From Bradyrhizobium sp. SRL28 (GTDB taxonomy: Bacteria > Pseudomonadota > Alphaproteobacteria > Rhizobiales > Xanthobacteraceae), in the NCBI RefSeq assembly GCF_018596315.1, contig NZ_JAHEAG010000018.1, positions 1 through 64,000 on the forward strand: DNA of 64,000 bases, in the 5' to 3' direction. Positions 48,965 through 57,879 of the stretch are shown in pieces; the first letter of the stretch is position 1; each line of letters opens with the position of its first letter. Below the pieces are notes generated by a model, which was given only the letters and a program-made list of their open reading frames with translations, was not told the origin of the DNA and searched no databases. The position numbers were made by a program, and so were the translations under genes.

Positions 48965-49309
48965 TCAAAACACCGGCTCGCCGGTCGCGACCTCGCTGCG
49001 TGGGCCGAGCACGATCACGTTGCCTTCCGCATCCTTTGCGCCGAGGATCAGCAGTTCGGACGTGAAGCCCGCGATGTTCTTCGCCCCGAGATTGCAGACG
49101 CACACGACCAGGGAGCCGAGCAGGGCGGCGGGTTCATAATTCGTGATCTGCGCGCTCGACCACATGATCCGCTCAGTGCCGACGTCGACGCCAACCTTGT
49201 AGGATGGGTTGCGCGCGCGGGGAAATGGCTGCACGTCCACGACCTTGCCGATCCGGATGTCGAGGCGGGCGAAATCGTCGTAGGTGGCCTGGGGCTTTAG
49301 CGGGGACAT
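48965..49309 (-). CDS. csaA: CsaA-type tRNA-binding protein
   Basis: A 114-residue OB-fold (EMAP/Trbp111-like) protein: FARLDIRIGKVVDVQPFPRA begins the tRNA-binding domain, SYKVGVDVGTERIMWSSAQI follows, and SLVVCVCNLGAKNIAGFTSE completes it. Size and the SSAQI segment fit CsaA, a dimeric export-related chaperone that binds tRNA. I start at the ATG at 49309; a TTG at 49330 is possible. Stand-alone gene. Confidence 0.9.
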   Translation of the reverse strand: MSPLKPQATYDDFARLDIRIGKVVDVQPFPRARNPSYKVGVDVGTERIMWSSAQITNYEPAALLGSLVVCVCNLGAKNIAGFTSELLILGAKDAEGNVIVLGPRSEVATGEPVF

Positions 49310-49483
49310 GGCATCGGGCTCGATTGGCAAGCTGGATCAGGGAACAGTTGAATGAGGCGGCACGTAGCCTCATATCGCAGTTGCCTTGCGGTTGGAACGC
49401 GCCCTGGAGCAGGTTGGTGATATCAGGACGAATGGGTTAGCCTTCACGGAAGCCCTCCATCCCTGCCGTCCGAGCGCCTGGCC

Positions 49484-50137
49484 ATGCATATTCTTCGACC
49501 CCAGTTTCGCATCGAGGAGCAGCGCGCGCTCGCATTCGCGGCCGGCCGCGGTTTTGGCGCGATCGTTGCGGCGGACGAGCGCGGCCCGCGCGGCTCGCAC
49601 GTGCCCTTTGTGATCCAGCAGCGCGATGATCGCGTGATCATCCAGATCCATCTCACGGCCAGAAATCCGCTCGTCGAACTCGCCGACGGCGTCAGGCGCT
49701 TCCTCCTGATTGTCGCCGGCGACGACGCCTATGTCTCCAATGACTGGTACGCCTCGCGCGACAACGTCTCGACCTGGCTCTACGAGGCCGTGCATCTCGC
49801 GGGCGTCGCGCATCTGTGCGAACGCGACGAGAACCGCGCCCACGGCGACGCGCTGCTGGACGTCTCCGAGGCGCGCCTGCCAAAGCAGCCCTGGGATCTT
49901 GCACAGATGGAGCCCACCAAGCGCGAGACGATGCTCGCCTCGATCCGCGTCATCGATATCGTCGTCGATGAGATCGAGGGCCAGTCAAAACTCAACCAGC
50001 ACAAGAGCGATGAGGACCATGTGGCGGTCGCTAACCAGTTGGCCCGCGCGGAGGAGACGGGCAGCCGGCGGCTGGCCGAGAGGATGCGGGCGCTGCGGCC
50101 GGGGCTGGGGTATGACGTTGAGCAGCAGCGCGAATGA
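49484..50137 (+). CDS. PaiB-type FMN-binding negative regulator
   Basis: A 217-residue split-barrel flavoprotein. FAAGRGFGAIVAAD and SHVPFVIQQ, then HLTARNPLVELADG and VSNDWYASRDNVSTWLYEAVHL are the PaiB blocks, with Trp and His lining the FMN site. In Bacillus PaiB represses sporulation/protease genes; in alphaproteobacteria the function is unknown and may be enzymatic. Start ATG at 49484. Full length. Confidence 0.88.
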   Translation: MHILRPQFRIEEQRALAFAAGRGFGAIVAADERGPRGSHVPFVIQQRDDRVIIQIHLTARNPLVELADGVRRFLLIVAGDDAYVSNDWYASRDNVSTWLYEAVHLAGVAHLCERDENRAHGDALLDVSEARLPKQPWDLAQMEPTKRETMLASIRVIDIVVDEIEGQSKLNQHKSDEDHVAVANQLARAEETGSRRLAERMRALRPGLGYDVEQQRE

Positions 50138-50337
50138 ACCAACGGGTCTAGTATCCGCGCTAAGCAAGCACGAAGCAAACGTGTTGTTAAGAATTGGCTC
50201 GCACTGATTTGTACGATTCCGATTCGTTCTTTGCGAACAAAATGGAGTCGGATGGAGAACAAAGCTGTGGTTGTTTCTCTACCTCGGCAGAGTATCGGCT
50301 ATAGTTGTGCTCGTCCGACAGCGCGGGGCGCGAATTC

Positions 50338-51051
50338 ATGGTGAAGAAAACCGGCAAGCGTACATCGCGACACACGATCCTGGCGATCGACGTCGGCGGT
50401 TCGCGCGTGAAGTTCATGACTGACAAAGAGCGAACCAAACGCGCGTTTGCGTCCGGTCCTGATCTTTCTGCGAAAATGTTCGTGAGGAAGGTCAAGGCGC
50501 TGACGAAAGACTGGTCCTATGACGTTATCTCGATCGGATATCCGGGGCCAGTGATCAACAACCGGCCCTTGTCGGAGCCTCACAATCTCGGTCGGGGATG
50601 GGCCGGTTTCGATTTCCAAAAGGCCTTCGGCCGCCCGACGAAGGTCGTCAACGATGCGCTGATGCAGGCGATCGGCAGCTACCAGGGCGGTCGGATGTTG
50701 TTCCTGGGCCTGGGAACGGGGCTTGGCTCCGCGATGATCGTGGATGGCATTCTGGAACCGATGGAACTCGCTCACCTGCCGTACCGCGCCGGCAAGACGT
50801 TCGAGCAATGCGTCGGCGCCGCAGCTCTGAAGCGCGTTGGAAAGAAGAAATGGCAACGCGCTGTCGATGATGTCCTGGCGCGTCTGCTAGCCGCACTGGA
50901 GCCGGATTACGTCATGCTGGGCGGCGGAAACGTTGACAAGATCGACAATCTGCCGCGCAAGGTCCGGCTCGGCGCCAACACCAACGCGTTCGAGGGCGGA
51001 TTTCGGCTGTGGAAGAAGGGGGTATTCAAACCGCCCGGCGCACGGCGATAG
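50338..51051 (+). CDS. ROK-family sugar kinase (polyphosphate-glucokinase-like)
   Basis: A 237-residue ASKHA-fold kinase. ILAIDVGGSRVKFMTDKERT is the phosphate-1 loop, YDVISIGYPGPVINNRPL and RPTKVVNDALMQAIGSYQGG (catalytic Asp), and MLFLGLGTGLGSAMIVDGIL the phosphate-2 loop. The lobe order matches small ROK proteins of the polyphosphate glucokinase group; the CxCGxxGCx zinc motif of other ROK proteins is absent. I start at 50338; an in-frame ATG at 50305 lies in promoter-like DNA. Sugar unknown. REP1 lies between it and the next gene. Confidence 0.84.
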   Translation: MVKKTGKRTSRHTILAIDVGGSRVKFMTDKERTKRAFASGPDLSAKMFVRKVKALTKDWSYDVISIGYPGPVINNRPLSEPHNLGRGWAGFDFQKAFGRPTKVVNDALMQAIGSYQGGRMLFLGLGTGLGSAMIVDGILEPMELAHLPYRAGKTFEQCVGAAALKRVGKKKWQRAVDDVLARLLAALEPDYVMLGGGNVDKIDNLPRKVRLGANTNAFEGGFRLWKKGVFKPPGARR

Positions 51052-51080
51052 AGAATGCCGTCCTGGCGGCGTCAGGGGGC

Positions 51081-51156
51081 GTAGCCCGGATGAGCGAAGC
51101 GATATCCGGGGCGGTGTTAGAGGAGTTCCGGATGTCACTGTGCTCATCCGGGCTAC
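51081..51156. repeat. REP1 element
   Basis: Arms GTAGCCCGGATG / CATCCGGGCTAC; lies between the ROK kinase and the MpaB-like gene, 12 nt before the start of the latter. Confidence 0.85.
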
Positions 51157-51167
51157 GCTTGAGGGAT

Positions 51168-52112
51168 ATGCCGTTGTTGTTATCCGCCGATGATTTCGAA
51201 AGCAGTCTCGACACCGTTCGCGCGGCGGCGGCCGGACCGATCAAGGGAATCTTTGGCCCGGAGTCACTGACGTGGCGGGTCGACCGCGAGGCGGCGATTT
51301 TCCTTGGCGCGGGGCGGGCGCTGTTGCTGCAGCTGGCGCACCCCTGGGTCGCCGCCGCCATATCGGAGCATTCCCGGACCTTTGCCGATCCGGTCGGCCG
51401 GTTTCATCGGACATTCAACATCACGTTCACGATGGTGTTCGGCACGCTCGACCAGGCGCTGGCCGCAAGCCGCCGGCTGCATCGACGTCACGCCGTGGTG
51501 ACCGGAATCTTGCCACAGGCGGCAGGCCGCTTCGAAGCCGGCTCGAGTTACAGCGCCAATGAGGTCTCGGCGCTGCGGTGGGTTCACGCCACGTTGGTGG
51601 AGACCGCCTTGCAGACGCATGACCTCGTCTTGCCTGCACTCACGAACAGCGAGCGCGAACAATACTGGGCAGAGGCGAAGCTGTACGCGGCGTTGTTCGG
51701 CATTCGACCGGCCGACCTGCCTGCGGACTGGACGTCGTTCGCCGCCTACACGGAGGCGATGGCGCTGTCGGATAGTCTCGCGGTCAGTCCCGCCGCCCGC
51801 GCCATTGCGGAGCAAATCTTTTCAGGTCGCGCGACAGGACTGCGCATACCCCGCTGGTATCGCGCGCTGACGGCCTATCTGTTGCCGGAGCGGTTGCGCC
51901 AACAATTCGGATTTGAGTTCGGCGAACGCGAACAGCGCAGCATGAGTCTGGCGCTGAAGTGGATCCGCCGCGTCTATCCCCGCCTTCCCATGCGCCTGCG
52001 CGCGGTGGGCCCTTATCAGGAAGCGCTAGCGCGCCTGCAGGGCGACAAGCAGCCGGACCTTGCCGTGCGCTGGCTCAACCGACTTTGGATCGGCCGGCCG
52101 ATGATGGAGTGA
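51168..52112 (+). CDS. MpaB-like (DUF2236) oxygenase family protein
   Basis: A 314-residue helical protein. LTWRVDREAAIFLGAGRALL with LQLAHPWVAAAISEHSRTFA carries the conserved Arg and the QLAHPxVAA..EHS block with His residues; later ALRWVHATLVETALQTHDLV gives WVH. These are the hallmarks of the DUF2236/MpaB (latex-clearing-like, haem-bound) family. I start at ATG 51168 after REP1, since the frame upstream to 51009 runs through the repeat. The last 40 nt of this gene recur as a relic at 57975-58015. Physiological substrate unknown. Confidence 0.84.
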   Translation: MPLLLSADDFESSLDTVRAAAAGPIKGIFGPESLTWRVDREAAIFLGAGRALLLQLAHPWVAAAISEHSRTFADPVGRFHRTFNITFTMVFGTLDQALAASRRLHRRHAVVTGILPQAAGRFEAGSSYSANEVSALRWVHATLVETALQTHDLVLPALTNSEREQYWAEAKLYAALFGIRPADLPADWTSFAAYTEAMALSDSLAVSPAARAIAEQIFSGRATGLRIPRWYRALTAYLLPERLRQQFGFEFGEREQRSMSLALKWIRRVYPRLPMRLRAVGPYQEALARLQGDKQPDLAVRWLNRLWIGRPMME

Positions 52113-52369
52113 GGTAGCTACTCGCTTGAACTGGCGCCGTCGATCGAACATTTTCATCCAGCAGAAAGCCCTCGATGTCCTCGCGGGCTTTTGTCGCGAA
52201 AAGCAGGCTTTGCAGTTTCGCTCGCACCTCATAAGCTGAGGTCAGCCGAACGCGTCCCACCTCTGGCCCGCAGATCGTCCCGTCACGCCGATCGAAGACC
52301 GGAGCGAAGGAGAAGAGAACAGCGAAAAGCTGCGACGCGGCGCACTGTCTTGGGAAGGGGAGGACACCG

Positions 52370-53371
52370 ATGCCGCTGTCTGCGAACCGCCGTCGCGCGC
52401 TTGCGCTCCTTGGCTCTGTCGTGGCCGCGCCATGGCTGGCGCCGCGGGTGGGCCGTGCCGCTGAGGCCTGGCCGATCCGGTCCGTGAAGTATGTCAACGG
52501 CTTCCCGGCCGGCGGCGCCACCGACACGCTCTCGCGCGTGCTCTGCCAGAAGATGAGCGAACTGTCCGGCCAGTCCTTCGTGGTCGAGAACAAGGCCGGC
52601 GCCGGCGGCGTGCTGGGCGCGGACGCGATCGCGAAGTCGCCGGCGGACGGCTACACGATCGGGCTCGGCGGCATCGCCTCCAACGTGCTCGCGATCGGCA
52701 GCTATGCCAAGCTTCCGTATCGTCCGCGCGAGGATTTCACCTTCATCACCGGCATGTGGCAATTGCCGAACATCCTGACCGCGAAGAAGGACCTGTTCTC
52801 CTCGGATCTCAAGGAATTGCTCGCGGCCTTCAAGAAGGAGCCGGGCAAGTACACTTACGCCTCCGCCGGCTTCGGCACCACGCTGCATCTCTCCGGCGAG
52901 ATGATGAACAGCATGGCCGGCGTCCAGGTCAGGCACGTGCCCTATCGCGGTGCCGCGCCGGCGCTGAACGACCTGCTCGGCGGCAATGTCGATATGCTGT
53001 TCGACAATTTGCCGGGCTCGCTGCCGAGCGTGCGCTCGGGCGCGATCAGGCCGGTTGCGGTCACCGCGAAGAAGCGGATCGCGGAGCTTCCCGACGTGCC
53101 CGCGTTCGCCGAACTCCTGCCCGGCTTCGAGATGACCTCATGGACCGCGCTGATCGGCCCCGCCAACATGCCGGGCGATCTCGTCGCGCAGATCAACGCG
53201 CTCACCGCAAAGGCCCTGAAGGACCCCTGGGTGCAACAGCGCTATGCCGACCTAGGCGCCACCACCTGGCCGACTACTCCGCAGGAGATATCAGCCTATC
53301 GCGACAGCGAGGAAGGCCGGCTGTTGCCGATCATGAAAGCGGCCGGGATCAAGCCGGAGGGCGGGGGGTAA
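52370..53371 (+). CDS. Bug/TctC-family tricarboxylate-binding protein 1
   Basis: A 333-residue periplasmic protein with a twin-arginine-like signal (ANRRRALALLGSVVAAPWLA). Bug-family blocks: VKYVNGFPAGGATDTLSRVL, VENKAGAGGVLGADAIAKSP, ADGYTIGLGG and VRHVPYRGAAPALNDLLGGN. These are solute receptors of tripartite tricarboxylate transporters (TctABC). AGGGGAGGAC precedes the ATG. No tctA/tctB genes nearby, the usual orphan situation in Bug families. Ligand is probably a carboxylate. Confidence 0.92.
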   Translation: MPLSANRRRALALLGSVVAAPWLAPRVGRAAEAWPIRSVKYVNGFPAGGATDTLSRVLCQKMSELSGQSFVVENKAGAGGVLGADAIAKSPADGYTIGLGGIASNVLAIGSYAKLPYRPREDFTFITGMWQLPNILTAKKDLFSSDLKELLAAFKKEPGKYTYASAGFGTTLHLSGEMMNSMAGVQVRHVPYRGAAPALNDLLGGNVDMLFDNLPGSLPSVRSGAIRPVAVTAKKRIAELPDVPAFAELLPGFEMTSWTALIGPANMPGDLVAQINALTAKALKDPWVQQRYADLGATTWPTTPQEISAYRDSEEGRLLPIMKAAGIKPEGGG

Positions 53372-53503
53372 TGCTTGCCGCGCAGGCGGCACACATCGCG
53401 CGTTGGCCCAATTAGCATTGCCGCGATTTAACTGGTGCATTTTGCCGGATCAGGGCAACACGCGGCGGTGCTGGGCGCACGAGGACTTCCTTCCATTCAG
53501 GCG

Positions 53504-53719
53504 ATGCCGGATACCGAGATCACCGAGGAGTGCCGCGCCCTGATCGCTAGCGTGTTCGAGCCCCCGCCCGGGCGGCGCTTGCCGAACGGCAACTGGCGGA
53601 CCGAGATCGACGCGGCAACGTGGCAGTGGCTGCAGAGGTTGCGGCTGCAAGACGAGTCGATATCGGACTGCATCATTCGCATCGTAATCATCGCCTTGCA
53701 TAAGCGCGGCTTGCAATAA
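53504..53719 (+). CDS. small hypothetical protein, 71 aa
   Basis: MPDTEITEECRALIASVFEP, then WRTEIDAATWQWLQRLRLQD and ESISDCIIRIVIIALHKRGL. A compact helical protein with DESISDCIIRIV resembling a ribbon-helix-helix-type helix (Ser/Ile pattern), but no clear domain. The longer in-frame start at 53435 is less protein-like. Weak ribosome site. Lies between the two TctC genes. Existence moderately supported. Confidence 0.55.
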   Translation: MPDTEITEECRALIASVFEPPPGRRLPNGNWRTEIDAATWQWLQRLRLQDESISDCIIRIVIIALHKRGLQ

Positions 53720-53845
53720 AGCGCGCCCTGCGCTTGCTTCCCCTTGACATGTTAGCGCTCCGCCATCCGAATGGCGAATAGCGCACAAAGCGCGCGTCGC
53801 GGGGTCTCACCCGGCGCATCAAAAACAAAGCGGGAGGATTTGCGA

Positions 53846-54820
53846 ATGCTTCGCCATGTCAGAAATCTTGCTTTTGCGGCGCTTGCGGCCGCAAGCCTGC
53901 TCGGTGCCGGAAACGCGCAAGGCGCCTTCCCGGAGCGGCCGATCACGCTGATCGTGCCGTGGGCCGCCGGCGGGGGCACCGACGCGGTCGCGCGCCAGAT
54001 CGCCCACATGCTGGAACGCGATCTCAAGCAGCCGGTGAACGTCGTGAACCGCACCGGCGGATCGGGCGTGGTCGGCCACCAGGCGATCGCCACCGCCGCG
54101 CCTGACGGGTACACGTTCGGTCTCATCACGCTCGAGATCAACCTGATGCACTGGGCGGGGCTCACCGATCTCACCTTTGAGAAGTATACGCCGATCGCGC
54201 TGGTCAACCAGGACCCCGCCGCGATCCACGTGAAGGCAGACTCGCCTTACAAGAACGTCAAGGAGCTGTTCGCGCACATCAAGGCGAACCCGAACAAGGT
54301 GGTGGCCTCAGGCACGGGGCAGGGCGGGAGCTGGCATGTCGCGCTCGCCGGCCTGATGCAGGCCGACGGCGTTTCGCCCACCTCGATCCGCTGGGTGCCG
54401 TCCACCGGTGCTGCGACCGCGCTGACCGATCTCGCGGCCGGCGGCGTCGACTTCGTCGCGTGCTCGATGCCGGAAGCCGAGGCGCTGATCAAGGCGGGGC
54501 GTATCCGCAGCCTCGTGTTCTTCTCACCCAAGCGCGCGCCAAATTTCCCTGATGTGCCGACCACCGAGGAGGCGACGGGTCACAAATGGCACAAGGGTGT
54601 GTGGCGCGGCTTTGCGGCGCCCAAGGGCCTGCCGAAGGAGATTGCCGCGCAGTACGAGACCGCGATCAAGAAGATCTGGGACAGCGCGGAGTTCAAGGAG
54701 TTCATGAACAGGCGCGGCTTCGACATGATCTATCTGGATTCGGCTGGCTTCGCGGAGTTCATGAAGGCGGACAACGAGGACAACGGCAAGGCGCTGAAGT
54801 CGCTCGGGCTGGCGAAGTAA
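53846..54820 (+). CDS. Bug/TctC-family tricarboxylate-binding protein 2
   Basis: A 324-residue homolog in the same superfamily as 52370: signal peptide RNLAFAALAAASLLGAGNAQ, ITLIVPWAAGGGTDAVARQI, VNRTGGSGVVGHQAIATAAP, DGYTFGLITLE and later SIRWVPSTGAATALTDLAAG. GGGAGG lies 8 nt before the ATG at 53846. Only distantly similar to the first one, so not a recent duplicate. The last 27 codons and downstream sequence are duplicated at 62063-62180. Likely carboxylate receptor; no membrane partners here. Confidence 0.92.
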   Translation: MLRHVRNLAFAALAAASLLGAGNAQGAFPERPITLIVPWAAGGGTDAVARQIAHMLERDLKQPVNVVNRTGGSGVVGHQAIATAAPDGYTFGLITLEINLMHWAGLTDLTFEKYTPIALVNQDPAAIHVKADSPYKNVKELFAHIKANPNKVVASGTGQGGSWHVALAGLMQADGVSPTSIRWVPSTGAATALTDLAAGGVDFVACSMPEAEALIKAGRIRSLVFFSPKRAPNFPDVPTTEEATGHKWHKGVWRGFAAPKGLPKEIAAQYETAIKKIWDSAEFKEFMNRRGFDMIYLDSAGFAEFMKADNEDNGKALKSLGLAK

Positions 54821-54843
54821 GTGAATGAAGTGAGTGAATAGCG

Positions 54844-54880
54844 AGTAAGGCGGGTTAGCGAAGCGTAACCCGCCTTCGGC
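54844..54880. repeat. REP2-like element, shortened
   Basis: GTAAGGCGGGTTAGCGAAGC GTAACCCGCC-type arms, collapsed to one hairpin of about 37 bp. Confidence 0.6.
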
Positions 54881-54894
54881 CAACATTCGCTGAT

Positions 54895-55827
54895 CTAGCG
54901 CACGATTTTGATATCCGGGCCCTTCGGCTTGGGCTGCGGGCGCTCCTGCGTTGCCGCCACACATTCATATTGCGGCCACTTCGGCAATTTTTCGTCGAGA
55001 TTCACTTCGCGCCATTTCGGGTGTCCGTTGACATCCAGCCAAGCCTTGTTCTCGCGGATAATTTTGGCCACCTTGGCCACATTCTGGCACTGTTCGCCAG
55101 CGTAGCTGAACGTTATCAGAACGGCTTTGACCGCTACCGTTCTCACCTCGGATTCCTGCCATTTGTATGTGCCAGCCGGGATGACTGCCGTGAGATAGCT
55201 GTCGAGGGCTTTGTCGTCCAACCCGATGAGCTGGAATTTATCGTCGACGGTTGTGTTCTCCGAAAAGAGCGTTGCCGGCGCGCCAGCCACATAGAACATT
55301 GCATCGATTTCGCCCTTGCGCAGCGAATCCAGCGCTTCTTTGCCGCCGAGAAATATCTCTTTCGACGGCGTGATTCCGGTCTGGAAGAAAATCGTCTTTG
55401 CAGTCAGGTATGTGCCGCTTCTTTGAGGACCTATCGCAACACGTTTGCCTTGCAAGTCCTGCAGCGTTTTCAAGGAGAGATCACCGAGAATGTGGACCTC
55501 CTCCTTGTAGAGCGGATAAACGGCGGCAAGCTTGGTGGCGATAACTTTCAGTTCCTGGTCGTCGGAAATGTCGCGGATATATTCGAGCACGTCCGACTGC
55601 ACGATACCGAGTTGGACACCGCGCTTCCTGCGAACGTCGAACACGTTCTGGATGGAGCCGGCCGATTCAAGAACCTGCAAGTAGGTGCCGCTCGGTTCAG
55701 CGATCTTCCTGATGTCCTCGCCAATCTTGATGTAGGTGCCAGTCGCGCCACCGGTGACGATTCCCATCCGCGGCGACGTCGAGAGCGACATGGCAAGGAA
55801 AATGGCTGAAACAAGAATCTTCATCAC
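54895..55827 (-). CDS. TAXI-family TRAP transporter solute receptor
   Basis: A 310-residue exported protein: signal peptide MKILVSAIFLAMSLSTSPRM, then GIVTGGATGTYIKIGEDIRK, the TAXI core (G-x-x-GxYY-like), LGIVQSDVLEYIRDI, SLKTLQDLQGKRVAIGPQRSGTYLTAK and FYVAGAPATLFS. TAXI receptors deliver dicarboxylates or amino acids to fused TRAP membrane proteins; none is adjacent. The C-terminus has WPQYECVAATQERPQPKPKG. Two ATGs in tandem at the start. Ligand unknown. Confidence 0.9.
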   Translation of the reverse strand: MMKILVSAIFLAMSLSTSPRMGIVTGGATGTYIKIGEDIRKIAEPSGTYLQVLESAGSIQNVFDVRRKRGVQLGIVQSDVLEYIRDISDDQELKVIATKLAAVYPLYKEEVHILGDLSLKTLQDLQGKRVAIGPQRSGTYLTAKTIFFQTGITPSKEIFLGGKEALDSLRKGEIDAMFYVAGAPATLFSENTTVDDKFQLIGLDDKALDSYLTAVIPAGTYKWQESEVRTVAVKAVLITFSYAGEQCQNVAKVAKIIRENKAWLDVNGHPKWREVNLDEKLPKWPQYECVAATQERPQPKPKGPDIKIVR

Positions 55828-55998
55828 TCATTACCTCGCGTTATAACCGCGATTTGAGACGTTAAACTTAAGGTAGTCTGGTGAGACAAATACGGCGAGT
55901 CTGCGGCGCAAAGCCGGAAAAATCTGACTTCCGGCGATCCAGGCCGGGAACTCACAACTCTACCGGGTGTCAGGCGTGAACGCCGCGCCCGCGTTCGC

Positions 55999-56781
55999 CT
56001 ATCGGCAAGCATGCGTCTGGCCGTCGTAGCCCCGGTAAGTTCCGGACGACGGATTGTAGGTGCGGAAGCGGGTGCAGAACATGACCAGGGTCCGCTCGCG
56101 CGGCTTGTGGGCTGTCTTGGACGGTTGCACCGACTTGGATGGTTGCACCGACTTGGCCGGTTGCATCGATTTACGGTGCTCTGCCGCTTTGCTGCGGACA
56201 GCGCTTTTTGATTGCTTGGCGACGGACTTCTGCTTCAAGGCGGCCTTCTGCTTCAAGGCGGGCTTCTCGTGTGCAACCGCTGGTTTTTCCTCGGCAGGAG
56301 CCGGCTTCTGCTCGACAACCGCAGGCTTCGCGTCCGGGACGGCCGGCTTCTGCTCGACGATAGCAGGTTTGTCGTCCGTGGCGGCCGACTTCTCCTCGAC
56401 GGCTGCGGGCTTGTCCTGCGCGATTGCTGGTTTCTCCTCCGCGGGTGCCTGCTTCTGCTCGACGATGGCAGGTTTGTCGTCCGTGGCAGCCGACTTCTCC
56501 TCCACCGCCGCGGGTTTGTCCTGCGCGATGGCTGGTTTCTCCTCTGCGGGGGCCGGCTTCTGCTCGACGGTGGCGGGCTTGTCGTCCGCGGCAGGCGGTT
56601 TCTCTTCTGCAGCGGCCGCAGGCTTTTCCTGGGCGGGCACCGAGGGCTGCGCTGCGGTCGGGCTCGGATTGTCCGTGGCCGACGTCTGCGCGAGCGCTTG
56701 AGCGCTTATCACCATAAACAAGACACAACACAGCACGCCGGCGCGCGCGGCGACGGCGGTCGATAGAACTGACAAACGCAT
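55999..56781 (-). CDS. secreted repeat-rich protein with BA14K-like C-terminus
   Basis: A 260-residue protein: signal peptide about 1-31 (LCCVLFMVISAQALAQ), a middle of KPA/KSA-type repeats including near-identical blocks of about 35 residues (EEKPAIAQDKPAAVEEKSAA twice), a very basic Lys/Ser segment (MQPAKSVQPSKSVQPSKTAH) and a C-terminal FCTRFRTYNPSSGTYRGYDG that fits the BA14K domain (two Cys, R-x-Y-x-P-x-x-G-x-Y-x-G-Y-D-G). The repeats resemble those of peptidoglycan-spanning linkers. I start at 56781; the frame is open to 56931 but has no signal there. Confidence 0.75.
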   Translation of the reverse strand: MRLSVLSTAVAARAGVLCCVLFMVISAQALAQTSATDNPSPTAAQPSVPAQEKPAAAAEEKPPAADDKPATVEQKPAPAEEKPAIAQDKPAAVEEKSAATDDKPAIVEQKQAPAEEKPAIAQDKPAAVEEKSAATDDKPAIVEQKPAVPDAKPAVVEQKPAPAEEKPAVAHEKPALKQKAALKQKSVAKQSKSAVRSKAAEHRKSMQPAKSVQPSKSVQPSKTAHKPRERTLVMFCTRFRTYNPSSGTYRGYDGQTHACR

Positions 56782-56998
56782 GGATTGATACTCGGCTAAT
56801 TGTCCCCATGAAAGTTCCACACGCATTTGCGGCAAGTCTGTGAACAGTGCGGCTCTTTCTCTGATGATGACGCGCTTAACGCCGAGCGTGTGTGCCGGCT
56901 GCCACACCACGCGTTCTTGAGGCTTGGCCAAGACAGCGAAAGCATCTTGAGAGTGCAGCTATGAAAGGAGACATAGTCATTCCACAACCAAAGCGAGC

Positions 56999-57076
56999 GT
57001 AGCCCGGATGAAGCGCAGCGAAATCCGGGGCGGTGTTGGAGTGGTCCCGGATTGCGCTGCGCTCCATCCGGGCTAC
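56999..57076. repeat. REP1 element
   Basis: Arms GTAGCCCGGATG / CATCCGGGCTAC. First of a run of repeats up to 58.0 kb. Confidence 0.85.
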
Positions 57077-57081
57077 GTGTG

Positions 57082-57159
57082 CGTCATTGTGAGCGAAGCG
57101 AAGCAATCCATCGTGCCGCAGGTGGAGACATGGATTGCTTCGCTGCGCTCGCAATGACG
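57082..57159. repeat. REP4 palindromic element, copy B
   Basis: CGTCATTGTGAGCGAAGCGA and CGCTGCGCTCGCAATGACG arms with AAGCAATCCA / TGGATTGCTT inside, homologous to 28333-28410. Confidence 0.8.
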
Positions 57160-57164
57160 TGGGC

Positions 57165-57665
57165 ATGCTTTCGCGATCTCGCGGCATGTTTCACCCGAGG
57201 TTTGAAAACTCTGTTGCCCTCCGTTTGAAAAGAGGGCGCAGGGAAGACCGGGTGCTTGCCGCACCCGCGGTCTCGCGTGCCAGTGCACATGGCAAAAGCG
57301 CACACGAGCATACAGGTTCGGCGGGAGCATCCCGGCCTTCCCTGCGCAGTGGCTTTACGGCTTACTTCGCGCTCTTCCCGGAGAACGGCTCTCTTGCCTC
57401 CGTCGCCTGCGCTTCTTATCGCAAGCTTAGCGCCAGCACCGCGGCGCCCGAACCACGCGACTTCACCGTACGCGTCGGGCGCGTGCGTCTCGCGCGCCTT
57501 CCGCGTCCACCGCATCCCACCGCGCGTTCGTGACGTGCGCAACGCCCCTCTCATCGGGTGAGACGGGCGGAGTCAAACCACTGATTTGCCCGACAACGAA
57601 AGCGAAATATTTTTAGCAAGGGCACTGGACAGGGGTTGGGTGATTTGCCCGTCGTGTTGTTTTGC
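57165..57665 (-). repeat. ~500-bp structured dispersed element, copy B
   Basis: Homolog of 27811-28310. Shared stems: GCGCAGGGAAG pairs with CTTCCCTGCGC, the GACCGGGTGC hairpin, and CCCTC/GAGGG. Where copy A has the GAGAAGCTTCGCTTCTC hairpin, copy B has TGCGCTTCTTATCGCA, a different hairpin in the same place. The loop of the next hairpin also differs (TGCCAGTGCACATGGCA here). Bases differ in loops more than in stems. Homology continues past 57560 to TGATTTGCCCG. No protein frame is conserved between the copies. Confidence 0.7.
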
Positions 57666-57744
57666 CGCATGCGACGCGGCGAGATTTGACTTGCGCGCAG
57701 AGCAAATCAGCGGGCAGCGCCGAGGCTGGTTACGGCGGGCAGGC

Positions 57745-57857
57745 GTAGCCCGGATGAAGCCAACGGGTCGCGCGAATGCGCGCCCGATGACAGGCTCCGC
57801 GAAATCCGGGGTGGTGTCGGAGTGATCCCGGATTGCGCTGCACTCCATCCGGGCTAC
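57745..57857. repeat. REP1 element with inserted module
   Basis: Left part carries the CCAACGGGTCGCGCGAATGC module, right part ends CATCCGGGCTAC. Confidence 0.8.
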
Positions 57858-57879
57858 TTGCGGCATACGTGCTGCGCAA

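Noticed and set aside
52075..52593. minus-strand frame with protein-like stretch (RLTSAYEVRAKLQSLLFATK)
   Set aside because: The stretch near 52140-52290 looks coding but the frame continues antisense through the TctC signal peptide; it could be a small gene fragment, but I cannot support ends or family.
57084..57561. open frames in copy B of the element
   Set aside because: Same reason: frames shift between copies and start inside flanking repeats.
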